A stretch of DNA of 13,929 nt. Origin: Euryarchaeota archaeon UBA229. GTDB taxonomy: Archaea > Thermoplasmatota > Poseidoniia > Poseidoniales > Poseidoniaceae. Below are positions 7,801 to 13,929 of this stretch, piece by piece. The position numbers and the translations under genes are program-made. The stretch covers positions 1 to 13,929 of the forward strand of contig DAUW01000107.1 in assembly GCA_002505355.1 (NCBI GenBank), read 5' to 3'. The first letter of the stretch is position 1; the number at the start of each line of letters is the position of its first letter. The notes beneath the pieces are model-generated. The model worked only from the letters and a program-made list of their open reading frames with translations, was not told where the DNA came from and ran no database searches.

Positions 7801-9881
7801 TCCACATTATTTACGGTATCACTAGATCCACCAGTTACTGAATATCCTGAGTTGAAGTTATTACCAAGCATTTGGTTACCATCCGGATCAATCAATATTA
7901 GGTCCAGATCATTCACCAGCTTTGCGTCTGATTGGGCTGAGTTCGCACTACCGGGTTCATCATTCCATGCAAGGGTAATTTCCAAACCGCTTGCCGGATC
8001 TAGATTTAGTTCATAGAGCAGTCCAAATGATGGTTGCAAGGTCTTTCCGTCATCATAAAATGTCGGTAGTGGATTACCCTCATGCATTGGCATGACAGTA
8101 TTCTGTAAGTTAAGCTGCCCCCAACCCTCGTTGACATTTGGGACATCCAGAGAGCCTAAATCCTCAGCACCATTAATCATTGCTGCCTTGATAAGCGAGG
8201 CAGAAGGTGACTGTATCCCAGCCTGCTCGCGCAGAAACTCGCGTGTCAGTGAGGCAAGCCCTCCAGCGACTGCTGCTGCTTGAGAGGTACCAGAGACCGC
8301 CATGTAAAGTGGGTCACCATTAGCATGTGCACCAGTACCACACACTGCACCAATAGGGCTTCTTGCCTCTTCTGCCCGTCCTGAGCAAATTTCTATGCCA
8401 GGAGCAACAACATCGGGCTTAATCCTGCCATCTGTAGTTGGGCCTTCTCTAGATATGAGATCAACAGCACCGGGTGGGCTGCTACCCGAAGTTCCGGTCG
8501 TGCTTACTCCGACTGCAAGTACGTTTTTCGCCGTAGCAGGAGCAGTTACAGCAGAATCTCCAGAACCGTCCCAATCACCAACCGAGAAAATTGGCAGTAA
8601 TGTTCGCTCATCCTTAACGAACTGATCGACTGACCTAGAGTCTGCAGTGTATTCGCCATAATTACCGTTTAAGCCCCAAGCATTGATGGCTATGCGGGCG
8701 GTTTTTTGCTTAGCATCGGCTAATAGATCATAGATTGACCCCTGTCGACCAAATACTCCAGTGGGATCATGCTCAAGGGCGTACATTGTGACGGACGCTG
8801 CAGGAGCTATACCTTTGGTTGATGAGTCACTGGTACCATCTCCAATTGCCGTTAAGGTAACGTGCGTCCCGTGTCCTCCATTTGAGTCGGCAGGAGAAGT
8901 ATCAAGCCCAAATTGAGTGTAAATTGCGGCAACTCTGCCAGCAATATCAGGATGATCTCTATCCAATCCTGTGTCGGTGATGGCTAACATTTCGCCCGAG
9001 CCATCAAGGGTAAATGAAGCATCATTGGCTACTGAGACAACACCGGATAATGCCCGAGCAACACTATTGTGCAATTTCATCTCAGCCACAGGCTCAATCC
9101 ACAAAATGCGGCCGTCGCGCGCTGCTTGGCCAACAAAATCACTTCCCTCGGTAATCTTGACCTGACACAAGGAGTAACCGCACCACGCATCGGTTGCGCC
9201 GTAACTTAACAAATCCAAAGAAAGTTCGGCATAGCCACCTAAAGATAGGTCAGCGGTTGGGATGACTGCAAGGTTTGTGTGATCATTAATGGTAAACAAA
9301 CTTGGATGGATACGAAATCCTGGCTGCATATCTGACAGCCATCTGACCTCATCTGAATTTTCAATCAATGGTAAGGAAGTTTCGAATTGTGAAGTGACCC
9401 TTATGATGAAGTTACCATCACCCAAGATTTCCAATATCCTAACGTGCCCTTGTTCCTCTAATTCGTGTAGCCAAGTGAAGTCATTGTGGTGCAGTTGAAT
9501 ATATTTCATCCCTGTTTCGAGAAAATCATTGGTATTGTGAAACTCAAACGGTAATTCGGGTAATGGCTCATTAAGCGGGTCGAATTGCCCATGTACTAAA
9601 TTCAACTCACCGCTCAACTTGTTTAGGCTTACATCTGAGAACATCTCGCTCGGCACAGCAAACCAATTTTGAGTGTCACTAAATTGCTGGCTAGTAGCAT
9701 GCTTTTCGTTAAAGTGTTCGATATGATTGTCTGGTGTTAGTAAATCGCTGTTTGTCAGTGGAGAAAGTGATATTCCGAGGACTAGAATCATCCCAATGAT
9801 GAGTTGCCTCAGCTTCAGCATGCCTAGGGCAACTCCACTTGGTTTTTGAAAACAACCGTCAATTGTTGAAAAATTGCTCAT
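4884..9881 (-). CDS. Giant membrane-anchored KP-43-like subtilase (S8)
   Basis: A 1665-residue secreted serine protease. In order: a signal-like hydrophobic stretch (about 26-40; M21 at base 9821 is an alternative start), a KP-43-type prodomain (about 120-275), the S8 catalytic domain (about 285-570) with D303 (ITDTGLD), H337 (GGHGTHV) and S533 (SGTSQAA), a jelly-roll P-like domain (LVNDLDL, to about 725), then a CARDB-like and several NEW3/Ig-like beta domains with NEGT, NVGN, NEGN and NDGN turns. A membrane span (about 1488-1510) and a 155-residue tail with a proline-rich stretch follow, ending GWSLEQWKAYGHMWL. The protease would face outward and degrade proteins outside the cell. Odd: the oxyanion-hole Asn is Asp (D436), GTSMAxP is GTSQAAA, and HGTHVAG is HGTHVTL. 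Its ATG overlaps the GAPDH stop (TAATG). Confidence 0.93.
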   Translation of the reverse strand: MSNFSTIDGCFQKPSGVALGMLKLRQLIIGMILVLGISLSPLTNSDLLTPDNHIEHFNEKHATSQQFSDTQNWFAVPSEMFSDVSLNKLSGELNLVHGQFDPLNEPLPELPFEFHNTNDFLETGMKYIQLHHNDFTWLHELEEQGHVRILEILGDGNFIIRVTSQFETSLPLIENSDEVRWLSDMQPGFRIHPSLFTINDHTNLAVIPTADLSLGGYAELSLDLLSYGATDAWCGYSLCQVKITEGSDFVGQAARDGRILWIEPVAEMKLHNSVARALSGVVSVANDASFTLDGSGEMLAITDTGLDRDHPDIAGRVAAIYTQFGLDTSPADSNGGHGTHVTLTAIGDGTSDSSTKGIAPAASVTMYALEHDPTGVFGRQGSIYDLLADAKQKTARIAINAWGLNGNYGEYTADSRSVDQFVKDERTLLPIFSVGDWDGSGDSAVTAPATAKNVLAVGVSTTGTSGSSPPGAVDLISREGPTTDGRIKPDVVAPGIEICSGRAEEARSPIGAVCGTGAHANGDPLYMAVSGTSQAAAVAGGLASLTREFLREQAGIQSPSASLIKAAMINGAEDLGSLDVPNVNEGWGQLNLQNTVMPMHEGNPLPTFYDDGKTLQPSFGLLYELNLDPASGLEITLAWNDEPGSANSAQSDAKLVNDLDLILIDPDGNQMLGNNFNSGYSVTGGSSDTVNNVERVSIAPNVMTNSGQWLVQVMHRGGIDQDFSIVITGDASIVSRPDLLAFPESIFISSESPLQNDVVSVRVSWMNQGTADAGSFDWKLEDVTEGTVLMQGQSNGVPSSGIESEITTRTFSTTGIHTLKLSLDVNNDINEMNDESNGVNNNILQIDIEVTALGVRVIPLDEDGNVPSSEADRQAAAINNFDVRNKTDIDIPLAIFNEGTGTEMVTLSYTNVQEQHPVFNYFISPEDNWQKSVSQAGPYELSPQGQQGDSVQVTLNFDNLNSNLEDTNNPRYARSGTFFVDVTVAYQSQPTVSHSVRLTIIIDEVDDVKIVVSGTTGLSALPGQSASFAISALNVGNSEAQYSVSCQSTNLWQIMLGNSNSSSLDFEPLDIGNYLSMPVRIFVPPVSLGSPPAGFVDNVECFVTSSTDATLNYSQSVIVEVDELSDYTTNLQFSGQDVGTNLQVNDILVDSGEEITLDYQIINEGNIDITLSVIVQPSNPSWYADLVYDGLYYNNEVQVTIPAGQFKTVEIIIASPESSLEGDFNLFNIKAEVSNFDYVNNNTRLIILDKLSIDLQSPDVIVCQLSDDYSYAEFIISNDGNSVADLEWSYSLPPDGWTVGFANPVTKLEPRENQTVRLGVIPPVNEQATESAYKLSISVKATNGNRQFEQSVILDVEVAPSIYGNISLDDEVLQPLIGVQKESSQSTSILIRNDGNIQLSGALSIVIVDDAGDEVSGWRPTVSPSTITVNPGESIPVTINIAPKNTVDRGPYTVVVSLSSNDEILTSFSLQASASPADGNKGLFNSVPWYVSLLIMAGLLIAVVVVSRKLRDSGSVEDDGSQLVTADAYAVLPDVGSRREKALDIGLSQDDMTSGEVSQQEIAAALAKSMSDQFSTPPPVANSPPLGMPPAGMPPAGLPPLAKPPLGMPPVLPNQLPSSNSPVNPAPVPEPSQNGPPLPPSGLPAGWSLEQWKAYGHMWLEKNQG
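5051..5132 (-). repeat. Degenerate short repeats encoding the PPxGMPP tract
   Basis: Imperfect 12-18 base units rich in G and C encode PPLGMPPAGMPPAGLPP, then LAKPPLGMPP, in the intracellular tail of the subtilase. Such tracts vary in copy number by slippage. It explains the glycine-rich antisense reading frame over the same bases. Confidence 0.6.
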
Positions 9882-10918
9882 TAGATATTGTTGTACTTGG
9901 CGATTGCTGCATCAGTTTTAGCAACGGATTTGCGCCAGTCTGATTCAGTACCCATTAGTGCCCGAATTGCATCAACATTTTCTGGAATTACATCTGACTC
10001 TTGATGAATGGCTTGGAAGTAATATAACGTATTATCTTCTAGTTTTACGCCGTCTTTCCAAACAAATATTTCGTGCAAATCACCCCATTTGCGCCCGATG
10101 TCACGAGCATACTCCATTACTTCAGCAGTTGTTGTGATACCTGTTTCACCGCCGCTCATCAAGATTATCCTTGGCTCTTTAGCCCACATCTCAATGACTG
10201 AATCAGTTGTTAATCCATGACCATCTGGTAATTGAGCAACAATGACATGCACATGCATAATCGTGGTAGGCACTGCAACTGCCATGGAATTGATGACAAT
10301 CTCAGGTTTGACGGTCATTACGTCTGGTCCATGATGTGAGGGAACTTTCAACACCGGTTTGATGGCGTTAATTGGTCCCTTACTAGAATCTCCAGGATCG
10401 GCAGCCCTTCGTATCATAGTACACTCGACTGCAAGAGAACCACAATGAGCAAATAATGGCACCAAGGTTCTTGACAATCCAGTAGTATTACATGACACCA
10501 CTCTGGTCCCCTCGACGTTTAGATTCTCGGCATGATTTGCCGAGGAGGTATACGACATTCCCGTCATTGCGTGTTTTTCCCCGCCCTGAAAAATCCACTT
10601 AACTCCACATGATCGATATTTTTCCAAGTTGCTAGCACCAACTTTTCCTGGCGAACAATCAATGACGATGTCCGCAGAGTTGAGTAAGTCTGTGAGCCCT
10701 CCATGACACTCATATCCAGCGTGGGCGAAAGCCGCAATTTTTTCCGCATCATCATAAGTACAATAGATTGGGTAGCCTTTCCTTACTGCTAAATCACATC
10801 CAAAGGCTGGCCTAGTTTTTGTCACCCCGATAATTGTCATATCATCTTGTGCATCTACCGCATCAGCAACTCGCTTGCCAATCGTCCCGTAACCATTTAT
10901 TGCAACCTTTATTGCCAT
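9881..10918 (-). CDS. gap: Type II (archaeal) glyceraldehyde-3-phosphate dehydrogenase
   Basis: The phosphorylating GAPDH of archaea (345 residues), interconverting glyceraldehyde 3-phosphate and 1,3-bisphosphoglycerate with NAD(P). Visible are the Rossmann motif INGYGTIGKRVADAV (7-21), VTKTRP after the second strand, the catalytic motif SCNTTGL with Cys143, and the conserved HVHV segment with His222. This family works mainly in gluconeogenesis in many archaea, fitting a peptide-eating heterotroph. ATG 10918 is chosen because archaeal homologues begin MxIKVxINGYGTIG. The frame stays open to 11074, but the extra 52 residues are not family-like and would overlap the divergent promoter. It is the first gene of the minus-strand cluster. 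Its TAA shares a base with the subtilase ATG, implying coupled translation. Confidence 0.95.
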   Translation of the reverse strand: MAIKVAINGYGTIGKRVADAVDAQDDMTIIGVTKTRPAFGCDLAVRKGYPIYCTYDDAEKIAAFAHAGYECHGGLTDLLNSADIVIDCSPGKVGASNLEKYRSCGVKWIFQGGEKHAMTGMSYTSSANHAENLNVEGTRVVSCNTTGLSRTLVPLFAHCGSLAVECTMIRRAADPGDSSKGPINAIKPVLKVPSHHGPDVMTVKPEIVINSMAVAVPTTIMHVHVIVAQLPDGHGLTTDSVIEMWAKEPRIILMSGGETGITTTAEVMEYARDIGRKWGDLHEIFVWKDGVKLEDNTLYYFQAIHQESDVIPENVDAIRALMGTESDWRKSVAKTDAAIAKYNNI

Positions 10919-10944
10919 CTTCCCACACATCATGGTCATCGGAG

Positions 10945-10956
10945 AATATCTATTAA
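10945..10956 (-). promoter_or_regulatory. Candidate TATA box for the GAPDH gene
   Basis: The minus strand reads TTAATAGATATT. Its centre lies about 33 bases before ATG 10918, which predicts a start of transcription about 6-8 bases before the ATG, a nearly leaderless message. No Shine-Dalgarno of the GGTGAT type precedes this ATG. The match to archaeal box A is fair, not strong. Confidence 0.4.
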
Positions 10957-10990
10957 CAAATCGTATCGAAAATCCCAGTGGCAAACTGGC

Positions 10991-11002
10991 GTAAGTACTT
11001 AC
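10991..11002. promoter_or_regulatory. Perfect 12-bp palindrome, candidate operator
   Basis: GTAAGTACTTAC is identical to its own reverse complement. It sits in the roughly 100-base divergent region between gap and the GXGXG gene, 18 bases before the first ATG of the plus-strand gene and 73 bases before the gap start. It could bind a dimeric regulator acting on one or both promoters. Palindromy is seen; function is inferred. Confidence 0.35.
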
Positions 11003-11015
11003 CCGATTAAGAAGA

Positions 11016-11022
11016 GTATATG
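11016..11022 (+). promoter_or_regulatory. Candidate TATA element overlapping the first ATG of the GXGXG gene
   Basis: GTATATG lies about 28 bases before an internal in-frame ATG at 11047. With normal archaeal spacing, transcription would start at about that ATG and give a leaderless mRNA. If so, the ATG at 11020 is promoter and not start codon. There is no good Shine-Dalgarno in front of either ATG. Confidence 0.3.
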
Positions 11023-12618
11023 TCCATCCTACTCCGACCGTACAACATGGCGGATACTCTTGATGTTGTGGCACGTTCCTTCAACATCAATAACAAACTA
11101 GGCCCTAAACTCGAAGCCGCAGCCGAGCAAAATGCAATATTGCGAATTGGGTGGACAAATGCTGGTGATCCGGTACCTAAGAACGGTGAATTAGGTTTAT
11201 GCCCCGGCATACCTAAAGGTGCTAAAATCAGAGCGCTAGGTACTCTTGGATCTTGGACAGCTGCCTTTGGCAAAGGTGGCTCATTTACCATACAAGGGGA
11301 TAGTGGTTCATTTCTTGGTGCGGCAAATAACGGTAACAATATCACCTGTGAGAGGAGTGCGGGTAATTATGCTGGATTTTGCATGAATGAGGGAAAAATC
11401 TCGATTCTAGATGGCTGTGGAGATGATTTAGGATCATTCATGAATGGTGGATTAATTATTGTTAGGGGCAATGCCGGAATGCGTGTCGGTGGAGGTATGT
11501 CTGGCGGAATTATCGTTGTTGACGGTGATATTGGTAACGACCCCGGAGCTGGCATGACCGGTGGCAAAATCATCGTTAACGGAAGATGCCCAAACCCGCC
11601 TGAAGGAGTCGTCCTTCGCCCGATAACCGAAGATGAGTTAAGTCAATTGAACAAGCAAATTGATGATGACAACTTCCAGATTCCTAACGACTCAATTTGC
11701 CTTGAATCAAACGGATTATCTCCTGTGGCTGATAACCGGAAAATTGTTTCTGCAGGCGATTTAAGCATGATTGGTTTAGTACCGACTAGTGCTCAGCGAA
11801 ATATGCCATATGCGACATGTGATACTGTCGCTTTGCTGGGTGAGCGAGCGGAATCAAACACTCCGATTGCGCTACCATTACCCATAATCCCATATCTTGC
11901 TGATGGCAGCGTTCTCTCAGAAAAGCAAAAAGACATATCAAAACTACTAGAGAAGCAACCATTTATGGTTAGCAATAATCCAAGAATCATTGATTTCTTG
12001 AATGTTGAAATCACAAATTTGGCCCATGCTAGTTATGCACTGGAAGAATGTGGTGGTGCAGTGGTTGATATGCTAAATATGCCCAGTATGAATGCTGAAG
12101 AACTTGACGGATTGTTAGTCGCAATCAGGTCTTTACTCGGTCAAGAAAAACCATTCGGTTTCTCGGATGGAGTCGGCAGAATTGAATCATTACATGCCTC
12201 TGCGGCATACCACAATGCTGATTTAGTGATATGCACAATTGAGGATCAGACTGGTATCTCTGAAGCTGCAAGCCTCCCCTTGATTGGTAGAAGTAGCAAA
12301 GCTAACTTGGCCAATACCTACACTGATTCCGGAATTGCGATAGGGTTTTCGGCAAACGCTGAGGATGTAGCTAAACTGTGCGCTGCGGGGCTGAAGTTCA
12401 TTGCTTGTACAACTCCGACTGAAGATTATAATCAGATAGCAGATTGGTTGTCTGATATACACATCAAACTATCCAGTATATTGCAAAGACTGGGCATAGA
12501 GTCAATTGATACTCTGTCCCGTCAAAACCTGCGCGCTCTTGATTACGAAACCGCCGCGGTAAGTGGTCTACGGCTTTCCGGCTATGAACGACCATTGCCC
12601 CACTGGTTTGCTAGGTAG
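11020..12618 (+). CDS. GXGXG-domain protein fused to a diverged glutamate-synthase-like barrel
   Basis: A 532-residue protein, or 523 if it starts at ATG 11047. Residues about 65-190 form a right-handed beta-helix of the GXGXG family (FwdC, GltB C-terminal domain), with repeated turns such as GGSFTIQGDSGSFLG, GGLIIVRGNAGMRVG, GGIIVVDGDIGNDPG and GGKIIVNG. Residues about 330-520 resemble, weakly, the FMN barrel of glutamate synthase: ADLVICTIEDQTGISEAAS in place of the GGTG(A/S)P loop, a GIAIGFSANAEDVAKLCAAG strand-helix, and a tail SSILQRLGIESIDTLSRQNL like the end of that domain. The FMN-phosphate glycines and the iron-sulfur cysteines are not seen, so it may not be an active synthase. No membrane segment is visible. 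It is followed 8 bases later by pheT. The substrate is unknown; the barrel assignment is tentative. Confidence 0.85.
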   Translation: MSILLRPYNMADTLDVVARSFNINNKLGPKLEAAAEQNAILRIGWTNAGDPVPKNGELGLCPGIPKGAKIRALGTLGSWTAAFGKGGSFTIQGDSGSFLGAANNGNNITCERSAGNYAGFCMNEGKISILDGCGDDLGSFMNGGLIIVRGNAGMRVGGGMSGGIIVVDGDIGNDPGAGMTGGKIIVNGRCPNPPEGVVLRPITEDELSQLNKQIDDDNFQIPNDSICLESNGLSPVADNRKIVSAGDLSMIGLVPTSAQRNMPYATCDTVALLGERAESNTPIALPLPIIPYLADGSVLSEKQKDISKLLEKQPFMVSNNPRIIDFLNVEITNLAHASYALEECGGAVVDMLNMPSMNAEELDGLLVAIRSLLGQEKPFGFSDGVGRIESLHASAAYHNADLVICTIEDQTGISEAASLPLIGRSSKANLANTYTDSGIAIGFSANAEDVAKLCAAGLKFIACTTPTEDYNQIADWLSDIHIKLSSILQRLGIESIDTLSRQNLRALDYETAAVSGLRLSGYERPLPHWFAR

Positions 12619-12623
12619 GTGAT
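12618..12623 (+). promoter_or_regulatory. Ribosome binding site of pheT
   Basis: GGTGAT, three bases before ATG 12627 and overlapping the last base of the upstream TAG stop. The same motif and spacing precede the Rpp21 gene, which supports the start and translation from a shared message. Confidence 0.65.
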
Positions 12624-12626
12624 AAT

Positions 12627-13929
12627 ATGCCAACAATTTCAGTGGAACAGAACCTCATTGCCAAGTTACTCAATGTTCACTCTCTGAATCATGATGTTGC
12701 AGAAATTGCCGACAAGTTACCACTGCTAGGAACTGACATTGACCGTTGTGATGAGCAAATGTTAGACATTGAAATTTTTCCTAACAGGCCTGATTTACTA
12801 TCCGGAGAAACCTTAACAAGAGCCATTAGAAATTTTATCCATCACCAAGATTCCGAACCGGATATTGATGTTGCAAAAGGCAATGTTACGATGGTTGTTG
12901 AGCCTGAACTAAGAAAAATTAGACCTGTTATCCTAGGTGCAATAGTTAGAGGAGTTAATCTCAACAAGCTTGGGATAAAATCAGATGAGTTTGTCAAATC
13001 TTTAATGGATCATCAAGAGAAACTGCACTTTGCACTGGGAAGAGGCCGAAAAAGAGCATCAATAGGAGTTCATGACTTATCGAAGATTTCACCTCCGTTT
13101 ACCGTCAAAGCCGTGAGTGGATCTACTGAGTTCATACCACTATCAATGTCTGATTCAATGTCGATAAAAGACATCCTAGTTAATCACCCTAAAGGAGTAG
13201 AATATGCCCATTTGTTGGAAGGTTTCGATAAATTTCCAATTATCACTGACGCCAATGAGCAAATACTCTCATTCCCGCCAATAATCAATGGTAATCACAC
13301 AGCAGTTACCGGTGAAACCAAGGATTTCTTCATTGATGTTACTGGCTGGGATTTTAGGGCCTGCGAAGCATCACTAATGTTAATCGCACTACAATTGAAA
13401 GAATACGGCGGAGTAATAGAGAATATCGAAATCACTGACTGCCATGGTCAAACAAACACTTACCCTGATGGCACATCAGTAACACATAAATTACCAATCG
13501 AGGTAATTGACGGTCTCCTCGGAATAAGTCTTAGCGACGAGGCACTAGCTGCGGCTATTAATCGGATGGGTGGTAAGTTTATTGCTCGACACGCAGATGA
13601 GATAATTATCAAGATGCCGCGCTGGAGATTCGACATCCTTCATTCGGTCGATTTGGTGGAAGATATCGCAATAGGTCATGGGTACGAAGACTTGGGCCAA
13701 GATATCCCACAGTCACCACTGACTGCCAAGCCGCGCCAGGATGCAAACCTAATTCGCAGAATAAGTAGTTCTATGCAAAGTTTAGGAATGATGCAAATTC
13801 AGTCGCTGACGCTATCCAATGATGACGATCAATTCAATTTAGTGAGATGGGACAACGTTGATGAGGTTACCCGTATCACTAATCCGATTACTATCGACCA
13901 TACCTTACTAAGACAATACCTGCTACCTG
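12627..13929 (+). CDS. pheT: Phenylalanyl-tRNA synthetase beta subunit (3' end cut by window)
   Basis: The frame is open from ATG 12627 to the right edge (434 residues; the archaeal protein is usually about 550). PheT joins PheS in the tetramer that charges tRNA-Phe. Archaeal/eukaryotic-type landmarks are the N-terminal segment EIFPNRPDLLSGE (49-61), LGAIVRGV (103-110), RKRASIGVHDL (141-151) and the B3/B4-like region with FFIDVTGWD. The B5 region has MPRWRFDILHSVDLVEDIAIGHGYED. The start of the catalytic-like core follows with TNPITIDHTLLRQYLLP at the very end. The bacterial N-terminal tRNA-binding B2 domain is absent, as normal for archaea. pheS is not upstream here; the gene follows the GXGXG gene by 8 bases. 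Confidence 0.95.
   Translation, partial: MPTISVEQNLIAKLLNVHSLNHDVAEIADKLPLLGTDIDRCDEQMLDIEIFPNRPDLLSGETLTRAIRNFIHHQDSEPDIDVAKGNVTMVVEPELRKIRPVILGAIVRGVNLNKLGIKSDEFVKSLMDHQEKLHFALGRGRKRASIGVHDLSKISPPFTVKAVSGSTEFIPLSMSDSMSIKDILVNHPKGVEYAHLLEGFDKFPIITDANEQILSFPPIINGNHTAVTGETKDFFIDVTGWDFRACEASLMLIALQLKEYGGVIENIEITDCHGQTNTYPDGTSVTHKLPIEVIDGLLGISLSDEALAAAINRMGGKFIARHADEIIIKMPRWRFDILHSVDLVEDIAIGHGYEDLGQDIPQSPLTAKPRQDANLIRRISSSMQSLGMMQIQSLTLSNDDDQFNLVRWDNVDEVTRITNPITIDHTLLRQYLLP

Noticed and set aside
10919..11074. 52-residue N-terminal extension of GAPDH
   Set aside because: The frame is open but not family-like, and it covers the divergent promoter region. Archaeal GAPDH starts at the MAIKVAINGYGTIG position.
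1..13929. Search for a defence island, CRISPR, toxin-antitoxin, biosynthetic cluster or mobile element
   Set aside because: All genes with clear identity are housekeeping, transport or secreted protease functions. No repeats-spacers, integrase, transposase or composition shift could be seen by eye.

Overview
The window looks like a piece of an uncultivated euryarchaeal chromosome, most probably a marine Thermoplasmatota (Marine Group II/III, Poseidoniales-like). Five things point there: an archaeal-type phenylalanyl-tRNA synthetase beta chain, a type II (archaeal) GAPDH, the archaeal/eukaryotic RNase P protein Rpp21, an archaeal-type 23S rRNA 5' end, and a very large secreted KP-43-like subtilase of the kind expected in a protein-degrading marine heterotroph. 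The lineage is an inference from gene content; I could not run a search. Base composition looks even across the window, and I see no insertion sequence, integrase, tRNA gene, CRISPR array or phage gene.

Layout. Bases 1-192 (minus strand) are the 5' end of a 23S rRNA gene that runs off the left edge. Its leader, a candidate promoter and a terminator-like inverted repeat fill 193-451. Seven minus-strand genes follow, read from right to left: type II GAPDH (start about 10918), the 1665-residue subtilase (start 9881), adenylate kinase (4846), RNase P protein Rpp21 (4202), a YhbY/CRM RNA-binding protein (3868), an ArsB/P-protein/NhaD-type ion transporter (3542) and a zinc-ribbon/TPR protein (about 1744). 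They are tightly spaced: GAPDH and subtilase overlap by one base, Rpp21 and YhbY are 4 bases apart, adk and Rpp21 11 bases, and the rest lie within about 70 bases. They may form one long transcription unit or two to three nested ones. A divergent intergenic region (10919-11019) holds candidate TATA elements and a perfect 12-bp palindrome. To its right, on the plus strand, are a GXGXG-domain protein fused to what looks like a degenerate glutamate-synthase-type barrel, then pheT, which is cut by the right edge.

How the genes work together. rRNA, Rpp21, YhbY and PheT belong to translation and RNA maturation. Adenylate kinase and GAPDH are core energy and carbon metabolism. The subtilase would be anchored in the membrane, with its protease outside and a proline-rich tail inside. 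The transporter would be an ion or organic-anion carrier. Operon-internal genes repeatedly carry a GGTGAT-like Shine-Dalgarno element 2-3 bases before the start, which I used to choose starts, including GTG for yhbY and TTG for the transporter. First genes of transcripts may be leaderless.

I found no clear novel defence or mobile system. The most interesting points are the subtilase with Asp in place of the oxyanion-hole Asn plus other active-site substitutions; the reordered GXGXG/barrel fusion; the palindrome in the divergent promoter region; and the apparently free-standing 23S rRNA gene.
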